From Rhynchonema sp. JSB1_4 (Eukaryota > Nematoda > Chromadorea > Monhysterida > Xyalidae), in NCBI GenBank assembly GCA_030248065.1, contig JASAMV010004419.1, forward strand, positions 33,537 through 97,536: 64,000 nt of DNA. Reading direction: 5' to 3'. Position numbers and translations under genes: made by a program. Below, piece after piece: positions 44,901 to 58,063 of this stretch. Position 1 is the first letter of the stretch; every line of letters starts with the position of its first letter. The notes under the pieces were generated by a model. It was not told where the DNA came from and made no database searches. It worked only from the letters and a program-made list of their open reading frames with translations.

Positions 44901-47900
44901 CAATGGAACCGACGTGCGTCTTCAGACTTTGCCACGAATTTTGAATGTAAACCACTTCAAGGAGGGCTTCCCAATTTCAGGGTATGCCTGGCATCCCCGG
45001 CCGACCTGGTCCCGAAGGCGCACCTGGCTTCCCGGGAACTTCGGGCGCTAAAGGCGACAAGGGTGAACCTGCAATTGGACGACCTGGAGAGAAGGGCGAA
45101 AAGGTTTGATCATCTAAGCTGTGGTATAGTTCACTCGTCTGTCAATATATAATGTTTCAAAATATTTAGGGTTATGCTGGCCAGATTGGCCCGCCCGGCA
45201 GTCCCGGTTTTCCGGGTCCCGAAGGACGACCAGGCATGAAGGGCGATCGTGGTGATATGGGTGGACCGGTACGTGCGTTTTATAGCCCTTGATTTGGAAT
45301 ATTATTTGAGTGTGGACCTAACCAAAAATTTGTCGAACCTTATTGCAATTTCAGGGTCCACGTGGTCCTCCCGGAACGAAAGGCGACCAAGGACACCCAG
45401 GCATCGGACATCCTGGACCCAAGGGTGATCCGGTTTGTGCTGCAGCCCTTTGCCATATTATCTACATCGTTTTTGTCACCCATCCCAAGTGGGACATTTT
45501 CTCTTGCACATAAACCCGGAACTTCACCCGTCGTCGAAATGGCGAGCAAACTTAGAAAAACTCATAAAAAAGGTTTTTTTTGCGTTTGGTGAGCAATGAA
45601 CCCTGAGTTTTTAGGGTGACATGGGTTTGCCGGGTGAGGCCGGTCCCGTTGGTCCCGCGCAAGAGTTCACGGGCGGCCGGAATGGCCAGTTCGTCGGGCC
45701 GCGCGGTCTGCCGGGATCTAAGGGTGAAAAGGTGAGAACGGGTAGTCAATGCACATTGTAAACTTGCCCACCAATTGTAGGGTGACCTCGGTCCGGTCGG
45801 CGAGCCGGGTCCGCCCGGTCCGAGCGAGGCGACGGGCAGCAAAGGCACCTTTGTCGGACCTCGTGGTCAGCCAGGAGCAAAAGGAGAGAAGGTAGCGCAA
45901 CTACATCCGCTGCCCGAAGGGTTACATCGTTGTGTTCTGGACTTGCTCGCTGTGTGCTGCCTGCGTTGTTGTTGACCTCAAAGAACAACCTGTCTTGCTC
46001 TTTGTTGTTTGATATTGTGTCCCGGGGGATTTACTATCTGTATTATTTTGTAGAAATGGTACAACAAAATTACACTACCCTGGAAGTTTAAACATGTTCT
46101 TCCACCGGCATATTCACTTTACAATCAACCAGAACAATTATCCAACCAAATACGGGAACCTATGTTTGTCTTATCCGTTTTGTTCCAAGTCTTCACCGCC
46201 CTTTCTTTCTGTGTGCCCTGCCGTTTGTTAATTATGATGACTGTTTGTGAGAGTTATGTGATGTTTCATCTTAATGATCATCGTGCTTCTCCAATTTTAG
46301 GGAGAGGCTGGAAACCAAGGTGAACGCGGCTTCCCCGGCGAAGGGGGCATGCCCGGACGACCTGGCGAACTTGGACCAAAAGGCGAGAAAGGCTTGCCCG
46401 GACCTGCTGGACCTCGCGTACGTTTAAAAAGTGTCTCAGCTTACTGAATTGCCAATATTTGTTATTCATTGTTGCGTTACAGGGCAAGGAAGGCACCCCC
46501 GGTATGCCCGGTCCCGTCGGCTTCAAAGGCGATCGCGGTCTTGATGGAGTACCCGGTCTGCCTGGCGCACCCGGTCAAAAGGGTGACAGTGGTTACATGG
46601 GACGTGACGGTGCAAAGGGTAATCAGGGACCACCCGGACCTCCCGGCGTAAGTTCAACCGTATTTTTTTACTCTATGGTCAATTGCTTATCACGAGAATT
46701 GAAATATGGCGAAACCAAACAACTCCAGGGCAACTTGGTACCGAACGGACCTCCCGGCGCCCCCGGTCTTCAAGGTCGACCAGGTTCACCTGGTGCTCCC
46801 GGTCTCGATGGACAGCCTGGACTTCCCGGTCCCCAAGGCCCACCCGGCCCTGCTGGTAAGAATGATCATTAGCTGTAAATCAATCAAAAAGAGAAACTGA
46901 AGCTTTTGAAGATTGTCGTACATTTCAGGCGGTCGCGGTCTGCCTGGTCTTCCCGGTCGCGAGGGCCCTGTCGGAGAAAAGGGCGATAAAGGAGATGGTG
47001 GCTACCCGGGCACTCCTGGCGTTGCCGGCGAGCGTGGTGTGCCCGGCATTCGTGGTCCAAAGGGCGAGCCCGGCATGCCCGGCCTGCCCGGACAGAGCAT
47101 CAAGGGCGAAGGAGGTCGTGACGGCACTCCCGGCATCCCTGGCACCCCCGGTCGAAAGGGCGAACCCGGTCAACCCGGATCGAGAGGTGCGTTCGGGGTT
47201 GAAACATCGCTTGACTGATCTTCTCATGAGTACTTGCGCGCGAGCAATTCTCGAAATTAAAAACCACGTGCACTGGGTGCTGTCTTGGACGTGCTTTGCA
47301 CAATAAAAGATGATAGATCAGTAACGATACGACCACGTGTAGAGTACATGTAGGTAATTGGATCGCGCAATCCGATTGTGGGCGCAAGCAACTCTCGAAA
47401 AACGATCTCAACATCGGTGCGTAAAGTCCTTTTGTCCCCAAAACGTGCGTCGGCTGAACAACGTTGCTGTCCATAACAAATTGAACTCAGCCAGCCGGTA
47501 GTTGTTATCACGCGCCCTTTTTACTGCACAGTTAGCCTGCAATCCAGCTGCGCAAACTTTTTCGAGAATTCGTTCCAATATTGAGATCTCTGTGACTGTG
47601 AGTTGCAGGTATGCCCGGTGACTCCCTGCGTGGCGTGCCCGGCCAGCCGGGTATACCCGGGTCAAAGGGCGACAAAGGCTACAATGGTCGCGACGGCGTT
47701 CCCGGGCTTCCCGGTGCCCCCGGCATGAAGGGCGACTTAGGAGGCACGTGTGATGTGTGTCGTCCCGGCGGGAAAGGTGAAAAGGGTGAGATCGGCATGA
47801 ATGGACTTCCCGGCTCGCCCGGAGAGCGTGGCGTGCCCGGCATTCGTGGTGAACCCGGCGGTCCCGGACCACAAGGCAACAATGGACCGCCTGGCGTTAC

Positions 47901-50900
47901 CGGACCTGTGGTACATTAAAAAGTTGATTTTTTGCAAAGGTTAACAAAACTTAATAATCAAGAAGCAAGCAACAAGATCCATACAGGGCCCCGCTGGTCC
48001 GATGGGTCCACCCGGGTACGCCGGTCAGAAAGGCGACACGTACCGCGTGCCCGGCATCCCCGGCGCCCCCGGTATGAAAGGAGATCGCGGTGTGAATGGC
48101 TTACCCGGACGCGACGGACCGAAAGGCGATACTGGCTACCCCGGAAAAGATGGATTACCCGGCTTGCCTGGAGACAAAGGATCAAAGGTACAGTTTGATG
48201 CATAGCAGTTTTAATCTACCTTCACTTATCAAAAATCAAGTATTCTTTCAACATCAGGGCGAAGCTGGCATTCCCGGGCTGATGGGTCAGAAAGGCGAGG
48301 GCGGCTATCCTGGTGCACCGGGCTCCAAAGGCGATGCTGGTTACGGTCAACCCGGACTCCCCGGTTTGCCCGGTCCCAAGGGTGATCGCGGTCAAAGTGG
48401 TCTGCCTGGCATGCCCGGACAGAAAGGAGAATTTGGTAGATTTGTGTTTAACTTTCGAAAAAAGTAGCATTTCAAAAAAGTTTCACCTTTCGACTTTCAC
48501 CTTTTGACCTTTCAGGACCTCCGCCACCCCAAGAAGCGCTGAAACCTGGCCCGGTCGGTGTACCTGGCGAGCCCGGTTACCCAGGACAAAAGGGCGAGAA
48601 GGGCATTCCTGGTCTCGATGGCAAGCGCGGCCCACCCGGTCTTGATGGTTTGGTTGGAGCCAAGGGTGACCAAGGCTATCCCGGACCTGCTGGATTGCTC
48701 GGCGCTCCTGGCATCCGTGGCGATAAGGGCGAATCTGGTGAGTTCGATTTTGGACTTTGTGCTTCATCTGTCTTGTAAAATAAGGATCTACTGCATTTCT
48801 CAGGATTACCCGGCTCGCCCGGTCTTCCCGGTCTGAAAGGTATAAGTGGTCAACCCGGCACCCCTGGTTACCCTGGAGCCAAGGGCGACGTTGGAATGTC
48901 GATCAAGGGCGATCAAGGCTTGCCCGGCATGCCCGGACAGAAAGGCACCTCTGGCATGCCTGGTCTGTCGGGACAGAAGGGTGACAAGGGCGTGCTCGGC
49001 GTGCCCGGCATTCGTGGTGAAAAGGGACAAATGGGGATGCCCGGACAACAAGGCGAACCTGGCTTCCCCGGCATGAAAGGAAATATTGGGCTCACTGGAC
49101 CTCCTGGTTTGTTGCAAGTTTTGAAACTTTTACTTTTCTGCTGTAATTCTGCAAACAGTATACTACAGTTGCACGTGCCCATAAAACACATTCCGCATAG
49201 TTCTGCAAGGTTTAAAAGGTTAAAGACTTGTACTTCACAACAGGACTCGATGGCCCACCTGGCATCCCCGGTCGTGAGGGAGTGCCCGGCGCTCCCGGCA
49301 TGAAGGGTGACATGGGCGTCCCCGGCTTACCCGGACCTGGCGGACTTCGTGGCGACAAGGGAACGGGTGGATTGCCCGGTCTTCCCGGTGACACTGGAGC
49401 ACCTGGTGTGCGTGGAATCAAGGGTGACATTGGTCAGCCCGGATACCCGGGAGCTAAAGGTTATCATCCATTTCACAAGCTTTGCTTCTTCGTTTTTTAA
49501 AAGCATCTCAAAACAATCTTTCAGGTGAAACCGGCGCTGTCGGCGTTCCCGGCATCCCCGGCATGAAGGGAAATGCCGGCCGTGACGGCGCTCCTGGTCT
49601 GCCCGGAATGAAGGGCAATCAAGGACCACAAGGACCAACTGGCGTGCCCGGCATGGAAGGCGTTCCTGGACTGAAAGGCGATCGTGGAATGCCTGGCTTG
49701 CCCGGCGAAAAGGGCATGCCCGGATTACCCGCCAAACAAGGTGCCAAGGGTGATATGGGTATGCCCGGCATCCCTGGACTTCGCGGCGAAGTTGGTGCCC
49801 CTGGTCTCGACGGCCCACCTGGATTCAACGGAGCGAAGGGCGACTCTGGATTCGGCGCACCTGGCTTACCTGGAGAGAAGGGGATTCCCGGAATTCCCGG
49901 TAAACAGGGCAGGATTGGACCGCAAGGACAGAAGGGCGAGACTGGACCACAAGGTGTCTATGGACAAAAAGGAGATCAAGTTTGTGCTTTGTCTGTTACT
50001 GTTTGAAAATCCTTCAACCAGACGTACAAAAATTACACTTTTAACCTCAGGGCGTACCCGGTCTACAAGGAATGAAGGGTGGACGCGGCATGGACGGTGC
50101 CCCCGGCAGCAAAGGCGACCGCGGAATCGATGGACCACCCGGCCTCAATGGCATCCCCGGACCAAAGGGCATGATGGGCGTGCCCGGCATTCGTGGTGAC
50201 AAGGGCGAGACTGGACCACAGGGCATTGCCGGAATCCCCGGCGTTGACGGACCACAGGGAATGAAGGGCGATCGTGGTGTGGAAGGACGACCTGGTTTGT
50301 TTATAACGTACTAATGTAATTCCATAAAAATGTTTCAAAAATTTCATTCGAACAATTTTCTCAGGCATTCCCGGCCAAACCGGCATGAAAGGGGATACAG
50401 GCGTTCCCGGCTACCCAGGCGCCAAGGGCGACACTGGACAGGTGGGTCCGGTGGGCGTGCCCGGCATTCCCGGCATGAAGGGCGACCAAGGCGTGACTGG
50501 CATGCCCGGCCGTGACGGAGCCCCGGGTATTCCCGGACAAAAGGGTGACATGGGGATGACCGGCGTTCCCGGCATTCCCGGACAGTCGATCAAGGGCGAC
50601 AAGGGTGTGGCTGGCGTGCCCGGCATCCCAGGAAAGGACGGCATCCCTGGCAGACATGGCGATAAAGGTAAAATTGAACTCTCCGCATAAGAATTTTTTC
50701 AAGAAACCAATTAATCCTGAATCAAATTCAGGTGATCGCGGTTTGGATGGTCGTCCTGGCGATGTCGGACGTGTTGGTGACCCCGGCATCCCCGGCCGCG
50801 TCGGACAGAAGGGCGAGCCCGGTATGGATGGCGTGCGCGGAGAGCAGGGCATCCCAGGCATTCCTGGACTGAAAGGCGAGTTCAATTTGGGATAGTTCTT

Positions 50901-53208
50901 GCTTGACACTGACTTATTGGTAATCAAAACGCCCATAATTATTAGGATGACAACTCCGTTACCCCTTTTTAGGTGACACCGGCATGCCCGGCTTCCCTGG
51001 CGAGAAAGGTTTCACGGGCATGCCCGGCATTGATGGACCTCCCGGACTGATGGGAATGAAGGGCGACAAAGGTTCGTTTTATGACTCAAACAACTTGTTT
51101 TTTGTCAAATCTCGTGGAATTGTTCATCTTAGGTACCACTGGCATCCCCGGCGTTCCCGGCTTCAAGGGTGACAAGGGCGACACGGGCGTGCCCGGCATT
51201 CCTGGACAACCCGGTGCAAAGGGTGACTTGGGACCGACGGGACGTGAAGGTCAACCTGGCGTACCCGGCCCGACTGGTGCCAAAGGTCCCAAAGGACCTC
51301 CTGGCCCCGAACCCCTCATTATGCCTGGACCTCCCGGTAAACAAGGCCCACAAGGCGTTCCCGGTATTCGTGGCGAACCTGGACGAAACGGACTTGACGG
51401 CATGCCCGGACCTCCTGGTCAGCATATATTTCCAAGTGTTTTTTCGTTATTTCTGCTTCTTTTCACGGAAATACACATATTTTCTAAATTTGAAAAAAAA
51501 CATGTACTGTATGTATATTTTTAGGTGCCAAGGGCGATATGGGCCCGCCCGGTCGCGACGGATTCCCGGGAACCCCGGGCATTGACGGAGAGAAGGGTGA
51601 CATGGGTGTGCCGGGCAGGCCGGGCCTGGACGGTGCACCAGGTAACCCCGGTGTACCCGGCAATCAAGGCCAAATTGGTCCGCCCGGCCCGAGTTACCAC
51701 AATGGATGGATGGTAGTCAAACATAGTCAGACCGGTGACAGTCCTGAATGCCCAATCGGTATGACCCGACTCTGGGAGGGCTATTCGCTGCTCTACATTG
51801 AGGGCAACGAGAAATCGCACAATCAAGATCTCGGTGGGTGGCTTTTCAGTTTTTTTAATCTTGGAGTTACCTAATGAGGAGTTCTGCAAAACTCGGCGTT
51901 CAAATTGTAAACGTGGCGCTCACTGAGGCTGGAATCGTTTTTACCGAGCTGCATATTCAGGCGCAATGAAATCACGATAACATTTGGATCCAAATGTATC
52001 AACACAGTGTATCCTGTTGTCATGAGTGACTTCTCTTCATGCCAGGTCACGCTGGTTCGTGTCTGTCGCGATTCAGCACTATGCCGTTCCTGTTCTGTGA
52101 CTTCAACAACGTCTGCAACTACGCCAGTCGCAACGACAAGTCCTACTGGCTGTCAACCACCGAGCCGATTCCGATGATGCCCGTCGCTGAACGAGAAATT
52201 GAGAAATACATTTCGAGGTGCGCTCGTTTGTCGTTTGAGTTGGTGATTTTCGCCTGATCAGTTGTCAAATAGGCATCAGGTGCACGATCACAACCAGTGA
52301 AGTTATAGACGTGTTCACTGCTTTATCGACTGCGTCGAGATCAAGACTGGCTGCCATGTATTTTAGCACACCTTGAAACATCAGCCAGCCAGGTGTTGTA
52401 GCATGTGATCAGGTGATGTTTCACTTCATCATCTGATGCTTCAAATTGTCGGAAAATGTGCGTACAACGGACAGGCTATCGTCAGTACGAATGTCATGCG
52501 TATGCGCAGACAAGCTCACCAAAATGATTGTCAAAGTTGCTTGATGTTTCCAGATGCGCAGTGTGCGAGTCATCAGCCAACGTCATGTCAGTGCACAGTC
52601 AAACATCGCAAATCCCTGACTGTCCGGCTGGCTGGAAGGGTCTGTGGATCGGTTACAGTTTCGCGATGCACACGGCCGCTGGCGCCGAGGGCGGCGGACA
52701 GTCCCTGTCTTCGCCGGGTTCGTGTCTGGAGGATTTCCGCGCGACGCCTTTCATCGAATGCAACGGCTCGCAGGGTACCTGCCACTATTTCGCCAACAAA
52801 TTCTCATTCTGGCTCACCACCATCGAAGATTCCGATCAGTTCATGGTTCGTGATGATTTTTGGCGTTTGTCCGTATTGATAAAGTGGATGAATTACAAAC
52901 TTAGATTTTCTGAGGAAAACGCCTCTGATAAACTTGAAACCAGGGCAATGGGCTTGATAACAGGACAATAGGCATGGCAACATGAAATCCTTCTTTGATA
53001 TCAATAGGTACGCAATGCTCCATTATCTTGAAGTGATCTGATTTCCGGATTTCAATACCAATCAGAATCTTGCGACGAAAAACGTAAAAATTTGTGTTTC
53101 AAACTCGCCTTTTTCTCTTGCCAGATGCCCCGATCGCAGACACTGAAGGCCGGCGGACTGAGGCAGCGCGTGTCCAGATGTCAAGTTTGTCTCAAAACCG
53201 ATCTATAG
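41936..53208 (+). CDS. let-2: Collagen alpha-2(IV) chain (LET-2 orthologue)
   Basis: Basement-membrane network collagen; partners with the alpha-1(IV) chain. Exons: 41936-41986, 44461-44523, 44594-44728, 44806-44913, 44981-45103, 45170-45268, 45355-45432, 45615-45731, 45781-45891, 46301-46417, 46483-46647, 46729-46855, 46929-47186, 47609-47910, 47987-48187, 48258-48435, 48516-48737, 48804-49106, 49244-49459, 49525-49979, 50051-50294, 50365-50667, 50732-50875, 50973-51071, 51133-51417, 51525-51833, 52046-52217, 52554-52845, 53125-53208. The total is 1,787 codons; using one of the two homologous exons gives about 1,748 residues, near C. elegans LET-2. Order: signal peptide [17 protein letters not shown]; Cys-rich 7S segment ([11 protein letters not shown]); Gly-X-Y helix with interruptions ([21 protein letters not shown]); C-terminal NC1 with 12 cysteines ([45 protein letters not shown]). 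A Met-rich PIPMMP segment and the Lys of TLKAGGL sit where the sulfilimine cross-link forms in vertebrate NC1. The intron after 50875 has a GC donor. Confidence 0.95.
41987..44460 (+). other. Collagen intron 1 (2.5 kb)
   Basis: Separates the signal-peptide exon from the 7S exon. Phase 0 on both sides joins TTDA to QVTCRDC. No coding matter was recognised inside. A large first intron is a common site of enhancers, but none can be pointed to. Confidence 0.55.
45615..45731 (+). other. let-2 alternative exon A (QEFTG type)
   Basis: 117 bases, phase 0 at both ends, encoding a 39-residue segment with the interruption [16 protein letters not shown] and ending GSKGEK. It is homologous to the next exon and corresponds in position and sequence to one of the mutually exclusive exons 9 and 10 of C. 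elegans let-2. Confidence 0.75.
45781..45891 (+). other. let-2 alternative exon B (SEATG type)
   Basis: 111 bases, phase 0 at both ends, 37 residues with the interruption [15 protein letters not shown] and ending GAKGEK. Only 49 bases separate it from exon A, the shortest interval found between exons in this window. The 409-base intron downstream contains no CTAAC motif that I can see; CUAAC is the element bound by ASD-2 in C. elegans. Confidence 0.75.
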
Positions 53209-56200
53209 AACACTTTGGTCGTGAATATGGATCAATTTTAGCGACGAACTATGATTATTGTTTCATCTGAAGATTGAATTAAAAAATCACGTCACCGGTA
53301 CACAAGGACTGAGATTTGCGGCCGCCGTAAAGTTTCTATGAAATGTTTTTTTATTTTTTATGACGTTTTTGACTGATTTTGTTGCCAGAATGATGTGGTA
53401 ATAATTGATTGATTGGTTGAATGATTCAAAAAAGTATTTATATGGTGTAATCAAGACGGTTCATTTGTAAAGCTTATTATTTTTCGTGGTTTTTGTTCAT
53501 GTTTGTTTTTGTTGTTGTGCGCTTAGCTATTTATTGCTAACACTGTTTGGTAGGGTTATTCAGAAACTATGTGCCAATGGTCATTTTCTAAAATAGCTAT
53601 AATTCTTGCGTAGTACTAGCCACAGCTCGTTTTTTCGAATTTTTGTCAAAATGGGAAATTCATGATAGGCCAAAGATTGTGGTCGTCCAAATTTAGTCCG
53701 CCGCTTTTCTGCGCAAGTCTGACCGAAAAACAGGTTTAGATTTGCATAAAATCAATTATGTAGGAACTGTTAAAAGTGCGCTCAGAAGCGGCGATTGCAA
53801 CAGAAAGTTTGAATTTCACATTAGCAATATGTGTACTATGTTATCACATTAATGCTTTGATGTGTGCTATTCATACTTCTTCGGAAACCAAAATGGACTG
53901 AAAGGTTTCATCACATGTGATTTTTTGGTGTGCCTTTGCGTACAGCATTTATCGTTATTCCTAAAGTTTATATACTTTATCGTGTGCGAGTTTGCGCTGC
54001 CGGATTTGATTTCAAAAAACATAAACTGCCCATAGAATTTTTTCATAATCATCTCGCGATCATATGCAATAGCTGCCAAAAAGAAAACCATCATAGGCTT
54101 TCGTTTGCATTTTATATTATTTTCATAACTTTTGTGCTGTTTCATTCATTTATATCCCCAGTTTGTTGTCTTTGTCTTCAACTTAGCACAGTTTAACAGA
54201 TTTTCTTTCGTCTGACAAAACACATGCAGTTCAAATCTATAAAATGATAAATTCACGTTGCTTTCTTTTATATCAAACCATACTATCGTCAGCTCTGTGT
54301 GTACAGTATTATAGCGCATAATATAATAAAATTTGGATTGGAAACAAAGCCGTCAGAGATGCAGCCGCAAAGTTTTTTCATCAAACCACGAGAAAAAAGA
54401 CGATTCAATTGAAACTGGTCGGGGTCGGCCGCTTGGCTAAATTTGCAACTTTCAATCGCAGCCCTTTTCGCCGCAAACGGCCCGGCGCCCGGCGGCGCGA
54501 TTCCAACTTCCCACGCTTTTTTTATCCGCGCGCAAAGTTTCACATGCCCCAAACTGTCGAAGTATGAGATTTTATGTGTCGAAGATAGCGGCAGCTCGAG
54601 ATACATATACATACATACAGTAGTACATGTTCTCTTTTCGGCGGGATTTGGAACATGTGACCGGCTTAACGATCAAACAAAAGACGTGGGCATCCGCGTG
54701 AAATATATAAATTGTCGGAGCTCAGTTGAGCTGAAAAATCTTGGCGATTAGTTTGCGCGTCTTGCGACTCACCCCCGCGTTCCATTTCAAATTTTTCAGC
54801 TTCGCGACTAACGTCCTGCAGTTATGACGTTCGTTCTTTTCGTGTTTGCTACATTTTTCTTTTATCTAATCCGTTTTGAGCTTGTGAGGTTCAAAACTGA
54901 TCCGTGCCGTCATAACTTTTGGCTAGACAACCATCTTTCAATTGCAACTGTGACAAGACGATCGGCCCAAGTGATCACAAAACTAATCCGGTGATCAGGG
55001 TGTTTTGGACAACATCAAAACCAAATGCCGCCAAGGGTGACAAAGTTATGCACATAGCACATGCATACCTAATACGCATCCATGTACATCTATCGAGAGT
55101 TGTACCGCAGTTCATTCGTTCTAATCTACGAAACGAAAAACTTGTTTCATCAGTTTGGTTGTAACCAAATTCAATCACTCAAAATTCTTTTGACAGCTGA
55201 TCACGAACTCCACTACGTAATAATATAGTGTGGTCAGTAGCCTGTCTTCTTTTCATGCAAATGTATGCGCGCGTACCCTCAAAAGTACCCAAAGTACGCT
55301 ATGTTGGTAGTCACTTGTACTTCGCCCGCGCCATCAGAGACAAAAGTGTATACAGCGCGCACAAAGATAAAAAGAAAGAAGTATTGTAGAAAGGTATACC
55401 TATCGTGTCTTGTCCAAAGTGCGCGTGCGCGTGTAGAGATGGGTACAAATAGTAAATTTATGGGATCCCATACCATTTCTGTTGCGACGGAGTCAGGGCC
55501 AGCAAAAGCGCCTAACAAACAGATCTTTTTATACCAGTCAAGTACTATGTGTATGTAGGTCGGCAGTCACTCTCGTGGTGTACCTATACCTACACACTGT
55601 ATACTGTATGTGCACTGTTTCGATGTACTTGCATTATTTTCCCAAGTGCCTTTTCCATGGGCAGACATGATGACACAACAAGGGCGCCGAAACCGTGTTG
55701 GCTTCATAATTGGGCGGTGGTATTCCGGGTATCGGCAGTATGTGGTAAATGCTATCAAATCTCGGCACTAACGAAATAACAAAAACTCCCAATAGTTTCA
55801 GGTTCTGTGTCAAAATTGTTGGTTTGGTTCTCCATAGGGTTCCAGATGCCTTTGATTGATTGATGCCAAGTCAACCACAAAGTTCTAAAATGTTCAACTA
55901 AGCCATTGTCAGTGTGTAATACGCACTTTGTTCTAAACGTGTCAACAACATAATCATACACGACAGCGTATAGCACCCCAAAAAATCTTGTGCCACGCAC
56001 AAAGCGCAAACGGTTTGGCAATGGACCAGAGCTGGGGAACAAGGTAAAAAGTGGTTAATCGACATGTGGGGGTCATCTTACCGATATCGCTCGAAATTGG
56101 TATCGGGTGTTGTTCTTGGGAGCTTAATCAAAATTTCAGGCGAGTTTTTGCATATCACTGTTCAAAAACTCATTTTTTCAACATTAAATTGGCGACGAAA

Positions 56201-56403
56201 TTGGCTTGGAAGAGGTGCCATACACAAACTGACCCGAAATTCAGCTCGTATGTATTTGAGTTCCCCGATCCAAACTATCCCCGACCACATTCTTAACGAA
56301 ATCTATTTTCCAGCTCATTGTACTTTGGTTCACGCTGACAGGTAGATAATATTTTCCTAGCTCTTGAGGCACAGCTGTGCCAGACAGCAAAGGAAACCGA
56401 CTG
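53209..56403. other. Collagen 3' flank and intergenic DNA
   Basis: AT-rich sequence of 3.2 kb with no recognised gene. The first few hundred bases should hold the collagen 3' untranslated region. Short simple repeats such as ATACATACATAC occur near 54605. Confidence 0.4.
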
Positions 56404-56407
56404 TTAA

Positions 56408-58063
56408 AGGGCTCGGGACATAACCGAAGGAAGGGTAGCAGGACATATTGTTACACACCGTTGGAAAGCATTCCGACAGCCTATGTCACGCACAAATTTT
56501 AAGTCCCTTGGAGATTCGCTAACTCTTGGTAGACCGACTTTTCATTCCAGAAAAAAGTGAATTTTTGCACAAATTGGAACGAGCGGTGCGGAAACCCCAA
56601 ATGAGTTGAAGGTCAAGTAACACATGGATAGGATTACAACAGCTTCTGAATAGCTTACCATCACAACTTCAGTCGCTCAAAGCATTGCTTCACACGGTGA
56701 GGGTGCGAAACGTTCCAAAAATCGGCCTTATTTTTCGAGAACACAAGTTTGTCCCTAAAATTTGAGGCCACGCTTAGAGCTGCGGAAATAAGAATGCAAT
56801 GGGGAAATAGAGCATCGTCGAAAGTACCAGAAAATAAGGTTTTTAAATTTTTTAACTCATGGCTGGCTCCATGACAGGCCTAAAAATCCATTAAATTGCC
56901 GCCAAATTAGGTAGTAACATTCATCGCCAGAATTGTGACACATAAAGGCCACAGATTGTATCGGATTCGAAACAAAAAAATGAGAGAAACGTCTGGTTTA
57001 ACAACCTATCAAGGTCCGAAGACCCCAAGATGTACAGATCTCTCGGGGCAGCCATACTAACCTGAATATGATATTCAGCTATAAATGCTTATTGTTGACA
57101 GCTATTGTAAATGTGACAGCACCAAACAATGTATCTCGGGAGTAGCTTTCGAATGATATATAACAAGCCCCAATAAATTCTTAGGCTTAAGGGCAGAGGT
57201 TAAAAAATTGCTTTTTTGACGATTCTGGAATGAACCGTCACGTCACCGTGTGCGATTTCGGAATTTTGACCGTTTCTTGTCCATAGCAAGAGATAGTATG
57301 GGCATGTTATATATCGTTCGATAGCTACTGCAAAGCTACATCGTTTGGTGCTATCAAATGTGCAATAATCTTTAACAGTAACGACTTATAGCCAAATATC
57401 TTATTCAGGCTGGCATGGCTGCAGCAGCCGGACCTTGGGGTTTGAAGTCTTGAAACTCGTCTAGATTGTTGGACTGTGTGTTTATCTGACTATCTCGTTT
57501 CCAATGCAATGCAATACGTGGCTTATTTACATCACATTTCCGTCAATGAATGCAACCATGCAGTTTAGTGGCAATTTTTAGGTCTTTTTCGGCCTGTCAC
57601 GCCGTTACCTAAGTGTTTTCAAAATTAAAAACCTTATTTTCTGGTACTTTCGAAAGTGCTCTATTTTTCTATTGCATTTTCATTTCTGCAACACAAGGCG
57701 CGGCCTCAAAATTTAGAGACAAACGTGTGTTTTCGAAAAATGTGGCCGATTTTTGGAACCTTTCGCACCCTCACCGAGTGAAGCAATGCTTTGAGCGACT
57801 GAAGTTCTCATGATAAGTTATCCAGAAGCCGTTGTAACCCTATGCACGTGTTACTTGACTTTCAACTCATTTGGGGTTTCTGCACCGGTCGTTTCAAGTT
57901 GTGAAAAAATTCGCTTTTTTCTGGAATGAAAAGTCGCTCCACCAAGAGATAGCGAGTCTCTAAGGAGGTTAACATTTGTGCGTGACATATGCTGTGACAG
58001 TGCTTTCCAACGATGTATAACACTGCGCTCTGCTGCCCTTCCTTCGGTTGTGTCCCGAGCCCT
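56408..58063. mobile_element. 1.66-kb TTAA-flanked giant palindrome
   Basis: TTAA occurs immediately outside both ends (56404-56407 and 58064-58067). Both ends read inward AGGGCTCGGGACA(T/C)AACCGA. The two halves, roughly 825 bp each, match as inverted copies through most of their length with moderate divergence, for example TTCGCACCCTCACCG against CGGTGAGGGTGCGAA. The centre is near 57235. No coding frame of note. The size and near-complete self-complementarity suggest a foldback or hairpin-type non-autonomous DNA transposon, related by its TTAA and AGGG ends to the element at 37.4 kb. Confidence 0.72.

Noticed and set aside
45732..45780. A normally spliced 49-bp intron between the two homologous collagen exons
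   Set aside because: It has GT and AG ends, but exon homology, phase symmetry and precedent in other nematodes favour mutually exclusive use. Kept open as the refuting outcome of that finding.
47679..49828. Minus-strand Pro/Gly-rich open frames opposite collagen exons
   Set aside because: Antisense of Gly-X-Y codons naturally lacks stops; these frames follow collagen exon boundaries exactly.
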